Positions 14,382 through 18,080 of a stretch of 18,080 nt of DNA are shown piece after piece (within the stretch, counting starts at the first letter, position 1; every line of letters begins with the position of its first letter). The translations under genes were made by a program, and so were the position numbers. The stretch comes from Puniceicoccales bacterium (lineage in GTDB: Bacteria; Verrucomicrobiota; Verrucomicrobiia; Opitutales; UBA953): the NCBI GenBank assembly GCA_031284845.1, contig JAITXH010000049.1, positions 1-18,080 of the forward strand. Reading direction: 5' to 3'. The notes under the pieces are model-generated. The model did no database searches. It was not told where the DNA came from and worked only from the letters and a program-made list of their open reading frames with translations.

Positions 14382-14779
14382 TTGAGTTGATCGCGGCCTT
14401 GCAGGTGAAACTCCGCTTCGGATTGGTCTTTGGTGGGCCGGTTGTTTTCGACGACCAACCGTATGGTCAACAACAGGGTTTTGTTGCCGAGCGCTTCCTC
14501 AAATATGGGCTGGAGGCTTTTTGGGAGAAAGAAACAAAAACGCCCGTATTCGTAAGTAGAAGGTTTGAAAGCGGTACCGGCGGAAAAATAAATCATAGCC
14601 GAACGCCCACCGCCTTCGGCCTTGAATATCTCGGACTCGATGACGACTTCGTAGCTACATGTGAAGTTGTTGTGCGCGGGTAACGTGGCAAGATGCCGGA
14701 TTATACCGCGCTCAAGCTGCACGCCGGTCAGAGGCTTGTTTGCATTGGGTATGTGGGAGGTCTTGTCGTTGGGAAGCAT
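14378..14779 (-). CDS. unknown small protein, translationally coupled to prmB
   Basis: I do not recognise this protein. From the ATG at 14779 it is 133 aa. The frame also opens at ATGs at 14809 and 14827 and a GTG at 14896, but the longest form would run through the palindromic element upstream of scpA, so I prefer a short one. The sequence alternates short hydrophobic and polar stretches (FTCSYEVVIESEIFKAEGGG, then SAMIYFSAGTAF, LLLTIRLVVENN), suggesting a mostly beta-strand cytoplasmic domain, with no signal peptide or membrane helix. Its stop codon TGA shares GTGA with the prmB start, so the two are made together. That suggests, but does not prove, a role linked to PrmB or the ribosome. 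Confidence 0.72.
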   Translation of the reverse strand: MLPNDKTSHIPNANKPLTGVQLERGIIRHLATLPAHNNFTCSYEVVIESEIFKAEGGGRSAMIYFSAGTAFKPSTYEYGRFCFFLPKSLQPIFEEALGNKTLLLTIRLVVENNRPTKDQSEAEFHLQGRDQLK

Positions 14780-14856
14780 GGTATGATGTTGTTGAGCTAG
14801 GGGTCGCATGGAATGGCACGGTGCCATGACAGCAAGAAAAAACGGCGAATGGCTTT

Positions 14857-14884
14857 CCCGTTTCCCGCGAAATAGGCGGGTTAA
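14857..14884 (+). promoter_or_regulatory. palindromic upstream element, scpA copy
   Basis: This is the second copy of the element at 8493-8520: CCCG-TTTC-CCGC-GAAA-TAGG-CGGG-TTAA. TTTC/GAAA flank a four-base centre and CCCG/CGGG form the outer arms. It ends 50 bases before the scpA ATG. A weak promoter-like pair follows directly (TTGAGC at 14889, CATAAC at 14911, spacing 16), which would place the element just upstream of the -35 box. It also lies in the leader of the divergent unknown-prmB pair, so it could act on both sides. The function is inferred. Confidence 0.5.
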
Positions 14885-14934
14885 ACACTTGAGCACAGCG
14901 CACGGCTTGTCATAACACGGTCCCTTTTTGCGCC

Positions 14935-15792
14935 ATGACTGCTGATGTCACCACCATTGAGTCCGCCGCCCCGACAGGAGTTGTCGAAGCGGATGGTTTG
15001 CTCCCGTCACCGGAGCATCCCATTCGGCTGCCTGTGTTTGAGGGGCCGCTCGATTTGCTCCTTTTCCTCAGTCGCAAAAACGAAATAGACATTTACTCCA
15101 TCCCCATCGAGACCGTTACCCGGCAATACCTCGACGTGTTGCACACTTACGAGAAGGACAACCTCGAGGTCGCTGGCGATTTTTTTGTCATGGCCGCTAC
15201 GCTCATGTATATCAAAAGCCGGATGCTGCTGCCCGCCGACGTCAAGGCCGCCGAATCCGAAGAGAGTGCCAGTAGCGACGGGGAAGTGGACCCGCGCTGG
15301 GAACTCGTCCAGCAACTCATCCAATACAAAAAAACCAAGGAATGCGCCGGTTACCTCGATGAGCTTATCACCGAGCGCCAGGGCTATTTGCAGCGCTTTG
15401 TCTCGCTCATGCCCGATGCGCCGGATTCGGAACGCACCATAGCGCCCGCCGATCGCATCGAGCTTTGGAATACTTTCAACCGCATTCTCCAACGGCTCGC
15501 CGATCGCATCTCGCCAGGGGAGATCCACGGTGAGAGCGTTACCATCGCCTCGCGCATGGAGGAGATTTTGGGCCGTTTGCTCAGAGAACGCCGTTTCACT
15601 TTCAGTTCCTTGTTTCCCGCCAAGCCCACGGTTGCCGTCCTCGTGTCGAGCTTCCTTGCGTGTCTGGAGCTTGCCCGTCTCGGAAAACTTTTTCTCACGC
15701 AAAACGATATTTTCGACGAAATCTACTGCGACGCCGACTCTCCGGCTCCGCCTCCCGTTGAACCAGAACCAGAACCAGTAAACACACCATGA
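14935..15792 (+). CDS. scpA: segregation and condensation protein ScpA
   Basis: ScpA is the kleisin of bacterial condensin: it bridges the two SMC heads and binds ScpB during chromosome segregation. The 285-aa protein has a variable N-terminus of about 30 residues, then the kleisin start PVFEGPLDLLLFLSRKNEID (about 33-52), AATLMYIKSRMLLPADV near 87, an acidic linker, and the C-terminal winged helix (about 195-268: VTIASRMEEILGRLL, then ...AVLVSSFLACLELARLGKLF and NDIFDEIY). It ends in a Pro/Glu-rich tail (APPPVEPEPEPVNTP), an unusual extension. The ATG at 14935 has no Shine-Dalgarno site. The stop overlaps the next gene's start (ATGA). scpB and smc are not in the window. Confidence 0.94.
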   Translation: MTADVTTIESAAPTGVVEADGLLPSPEHPIRLPVFEGPLDLLLFLSRKNEIDIYSIPIETVTRQYLDVLHTYEKDNLEVAGDFFVMAATLMYIKSRMLLPADVKAAESEESASSDGEVDPRWELVQQLIQYKKTKECAGYLDELITERQGYLQRFVSLMPDAPDSERTIAPADRIELWNTFNRILQRLADRISPGEIHGESVTIASRMEEILGRLLRERRFTFSSLFPAKPTVAVLVSSFLACLELARLGKLFLTQNDIFDEIYCDADSPAPPPVEPEPEPVNTP

Positions 15793-16763
15793 AAAAACGT
15801 CCTGAACACACACACATTTTTCGCCACGCCGTGCTGGGTGCACTCGCCCTCTTTGCCTGCTGCGCACAGGCATTTGCCGGTGACCCCGTCCAGCACAAGA
15901 TGCTCTTGCTTGACGAATCGCGCTCCCAATTACTCTACGTTGACCAAGCCGCGCCTGATAAGGATTGGAAGCTCGCCATCCCGAGCCGTGCATGGAGCTT
16001 TCAGTTGGTCGGAGGAAACCGTCTGCTTCTGGGCATGACAAAAAAAGGTGGTTTTCTCGAATACGATCTGGAGACGAAAAAAGTCGTTCGCGAAGTTTTC
16101 GATGCGAAGCGCTACGCCGATACCACCTGCGCGATCCGCTTCCCCGACGGGCGCACCGCGATAAGCTGCAACCAGAAGCATCTGCGCATTTTTCTCTTCG
16201 ACGCGCAGGGGCGCGAAACGGCGGCGTTGGAATTCCCGAAGCTGCGCGGTGCGCGCCAAATCCGGCGGACCGGGCGGGATACGCTCTTGTTCGGCGCTGG
16301 CACTCCGGCCCGTGTTTACGAGGTTTCGCTCGACGGGAAGGTCTTGCGCGAAGCCCCGTTGCCCGGCGGGAAAGACATCTATCAGGTCAGTGAACTTGCC
16401 AACGGTAACTGGTTGGCAGCAGCGGGTTATGGCGGATTCATTGCCGAAATCGACAAAGACGGAAAAATCGTGCGACGCTGGGGCGGCAAACCTGAGCCGG
16501 AAGGCGTGCGCTACTTCTTTATGAGCCATTTTCAGGTGCTAAAAAATGGCAATATCGCCGTCGCCACTTGGACAGGGCACGGGGCGAAAGACAGTAAGAA
16601 GGGGCAGCAGGTCGTCGAGTTTGACCCGGCGGGAAATATTGTGTGGAAATGGCACGATGCGGCGCTGGCCGGCTCCATTCACGGTGTCTTTATTCTAGAC
16701 GGTCTGGATCCTGCACAATTCTATGACGATGTGATCGCGGCAAAGGGCGGTTCCGAAAAATAA
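15789..16763 (+). CDS. exported beta-propeller (PQQ/NHL-like repeat) protein
   Basis: The 324-aa product has an apparent signal peptide (basic MKKRPEHTHIFRH, hydrophobic AVLGALALFACCAQ, cleavage near AFA-GD, residues 30-31) and so is probably periplasmic. The rest is a run of beta-propeller-like blades of about 40 residues, each with an Asp/Gly turn: FLEYDLETKKVVREV, IFLFDAQGRETAALEF, VYEVSLDGKVLREAPL, IAEIDKDGKIVRRW, VVEFDPAGNIVWKWHD. The last blade and SIHGVFILDG recall PQQ-type and arylsulfotransferase-type propellers. No catalytic residues are identifiable, so it may bind a ligand or protein rather than act as an enzyme. It overlaps scpA by four bases (ATGA), which couples its translation to a cytoplasmic chromosome protein, an unexpected pairing. 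Confidence 0.82.
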   Translation: MKKRPEHTHIFRHAVLGALALFACCAQAFAGDPVQHKMLLLDESRSQLLYVDQAAPDKDWKLAIPSRAWSFQLVGGNRLLLGMTKKGGFLEYDLETKKVVREVFDAKRYADTTCAIRFPDGRTAISCNQKHLRIFLFDAQGRETAALEFPKLRGARQIRRTGRDTLLFGAGTPARVYEVSLDGKVLREAPLPGGKDIYQVSELANGNWLAAAGYGGFIAEIDKDGKIVRRWGGKPEPEGVRYFFMSHFQVLKNGNIAVATWTGHGAKDSKKGQQVVEFDPAGNIVWKWHDAALAGSIHGVFILDGLDPAQFYDDVIAAKGGSEK

Positions 16764-16832
16764 ATTTAGCGGTGTTTTTCTGTTGTTTTTATTCTGAAAG
16801 CGCACAGTCTGAACTTGTTTCTATTAAAATTT

Positions 16833-17690
16833 ATGACCCAAAAGACTACAGTTTTACATTCCCTACTGCTGACAGCTGCATCGGCTGTCGTTCTTCTCTC
16901 TTCCGGCTGCGTGGAGTTTCACTCTGCCGGTGACCGCCCTAGCCATTCGAGTAATGCCACTGGCGCAGAAGCGAATTTCGTGCCGGGAGGTTCCTACAAC
17001 GAGGACAAGCGGACACAGCCCTTTGCGTCTGTCAAGCCTGCCCGCGACATTGAGCTTTTTGACGGCAGCACCCTTTTGGGCTGGAAGATCCATTCGAGGA
17101 ATGGTGAAGCCGCCGCCACTACCTGGAGCGTCGTGCCCGGCCTCCCCAGCTACATTCATTGCTCTGGCACACCTTGGGGCTATCTCCAGACGGCGCATCG
17201 CTACGATAACTACCGGCTGACCTTGGAATGGCGCTGGAGCGGTGAGCCGCTGCCCGGAGCGGATGGTGCACCGGGCGTGCGCAACAGTGGCATCTTTATC
17301 CATACGCAGGAGGTTCCTGCCATTTGGCCGCGGGGAATTGAGGCCCAACTTAAAGAAGGCTATGCGGGGGATTTCTACATCACCAGCGTAGATGTCGTAG
17401 AGCTATACTACATCCAGAAAAGGGCGGCGGAGGCAGCAGGCTCCACAGCAGAGGCGGTCAGGTATGCCAAAGGCATTCGTGTCGTTCCCAAGGCCGGACC
17501 TTCCAACGAAAAGCCCATCGGCGAGTGGAACACTTACGAGATCACCTGCCGGGCGGATACCATTGAGCTTAAAGTCAACGGAGTCGTTCAGAATTTCATA
17601 ACAGGTGTTTCTGTGCAGCACGGTCACATCGGCCTCCAATCGGAAGGCGCTCCCATTGATTTCCGGAATATCACCCTCCATGCGCTTTAG
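16833..17690 (+). CDS. DUF1080 (3-keto-disaccharide hydrolase family) lipoprotein
   Basis: The 285-aa protein starts at the ATG at 16833 (an in-frame TTG lies at 16815). It has a lipoprotein signal: hydrophobic LLLTAASAVVLLSSGC, with the lipobox Cys at residue 26. After a Ser/Asn-rich spacer comes the DUF1080 fold (PF06439, a concanavalin-like sandwich): IELFDGSTLLGWKI, YLQTAHRYDNYRLTLEWRW, RNSGIFIHTQE, PRGIEAQLKEGYAGDFYI, GEWNTYEITCRADTIELKVN, HIGLQSEGAPIDFRNITL. Family members act on keto-sugar glycosides or bind glycans outside the cytoplasm; the substrate here is unknown. Such proteins are very common in Verrucomicrobiota and Planctomycetota. It lies 69 bases after the propeller gene in the same direction, with no clear terminator between. 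Confidence 0.88.
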   Translation: MTQKTTVLHSLLLTAASAVVLLSSGCVEFHSAGDRPSHSSNATGAEANFVPGGSYNEDKRTQPFASVKPARDIELFDGSTLLGWKIHSRNGEAAATTWSVVPGLPSYIHCSGTPWGYLQTAHRYDNYRLTLEWRWSGEPLPGADGAPGVRNSGIFIHTQEVPAIWPRGIEAQLKEGYAGDFYITSVDVVELYYIQKRAAEAAGSTAEAVRYAKGIRVVPKAGPSNEKPIGEWNTYEITCRADTIELKVNGVVQNFITGVSVQHGHIGLQSEGAPIDFRNITLHAL

Positions 17691-17922
17691 CATGGCGGGG
17701 TGACTCTTGTTTCCCCAAAGAGAAGGCAGGAGTCGAATGGCGTTTGTATCGGGAATGCTTCCGCGAGGGTGCGCTCGGTTTGCTCTTGAACACTGAGTTG
17801 CGGGGCGTTGACGCAGGCGAGGTGGCCTTGGCGAACATGCCGTTGATAGCGGCATTGAAACCGTCTTTCTTTTGAGAGGAGAGAGTGGTTTTTGGCAGGA
17901 TGCGCGATGAAGTCGGAATACA
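17691..17922. other. spacer without a recognisable gene
   Basis: I see no convincing coding sequence here. A minus-strand frame from a GTG at 17977 to 17687 (96 codons) is open, but its translation is rich in His, Gln, Arg and Cys, has no motif I know, and would run against the DUF1080 gene. An imperfect stem (GACTCTTG against CAGGAGTC, 17702-17737) lies just after the DUF1080 stop, but it has a long loop and no T-run, so I do not call a terminator. Confidence 0.4.
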
Positions 17923-18080
17923 ATGAATTTACGTTGCCGTGGTTGGGAAATTTTTGACACTCCGCTTCTCGTGTCACCCAGCGACCTTCCGTCCATCTTC
18001 CAAATTCTCTCCGCTACTGGTAGCGCGCTCGCCGCAGCGGCCCCGCAAGTGGCAGCGGGTGTCGCATTCGGAAAGGCGCT
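17923..18080 (+). CDS. possible start of an unknown gene, partial at window edge
   Basis: From the ATG at 17923 the frame is open to the end of the window, 52 codons. The first residues are MNLRCRGWEIFDTP, followed by an Ala-rich stretch with LPSIFQILSATGSALAAAA and QVAAGVAFGKA. An in-frame GTG at 17971 would give a cleaner start, removing the odd first 16 residues. Its third-position GC pattern is similar to nearby genes, and no other frame at this edge reads better. The family cannot be told from this fragment. The Ala/Gly-rich segment could be a helix or a membrane-associated region. Confidence 0.35.
   Translation, partial: MNLRCRGWEIFDTPLLVSPSDLPSIFQILSATGSALAAAAPQVAAGVAFGKA

Noticed and set aside
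15007..16041. 344-codon minus-strand open frame
   Set aside because: It is antisense across both scpA and the propeller gene, which have clear family motifs and an ATGA junction. Its translation has no recognisable domain.
17687..17977. 96-codon minus-strand frame at the right end
   Set aside because: It starts with GTG, has an unusual His/Gln/Cys-rich composition and no motif. It could be a decayed gene, but nothing supports a specific origin.

Overview
The window is about 60% GC and carries chromosomal, mostly housekeeping genes. The gene set is ddl-ftsQ-ftsA, a PrmB-type methyltransferase, scpA, a TIGR03663/Agl23-like glycosyltransferase, a DUF1080 lipoprotein and a secreted clan GH-D-like glycosidase. 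This combination points to Verrucomicrobiota, most likely the Opitutales/Opitutaceae. That placement is inferred from family recognition, not from a search. There are no rRNA or tRNA genes, CRISPR arrays, insertion sequences or prophage genes.

Layout. (1) 1-1280, minus: the 5' part of a secreted glycosidase that runs off the left edge, with codon use very unlike its neighbours. (2) 1565-3873, plus: dprA and hemW. (3) 8315-3908, minus: a tightly packed set in the order Agl23-like membrane glycosyltransferase, apbE-like FMN transferase without a signal peptide, an unknown two-part protein, pgsA, pgpA. The last two act in phosphatidylglycerol synthesis (PgsA makes PG-phosphate, PgpA dephosphorylates it). 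(4) 8581-11795, plus: ddl, ftsQ, ftsA, a core piece of the division and cell-wall cluster. It is followed not by ftsZ but by proB and a GT2 glycosyltransferase (11864-13420). (5) 14779-13431, minus: a small unknown gene overlapping prmB by four bases. (6) 14935-17690, plus: scpA overlapping a secreted beta-propeller gene by four bases, then a DUF1080 lipoprotein. (7) The last ~390 bases hold a poorly coding stretch and possibly the start of one more gene.

Working together: ddl, ftsQ and ftsA serve peptidoglycan synthesis and division. pgsA and pgpA serve membrane lipids. The Agl23-like protein and the GT2 enzyme both look like polyprenyl-phosphate sugar chemistry at the membrane. The glycosidase and DUF1080 protein are exported and fit a glycan-degrading lifestyle.

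I do not see a clearly new multi-gene system. The most interesting non-coding signal is a palindromic element of about 28 bp shared, without gaps, by the upstream regions of ddl and scpA (22 of 28 positions identical), with a partial relative upstream of dprA. All three lie in divergent intergenic regions. Other points worth checking are the missing ftsZ, a heptamer tandem repeat in front of ddl, start sites that mostly lack a Shine-Dalgarno sequence, and two unknown small proteins embedded in conserved operons.
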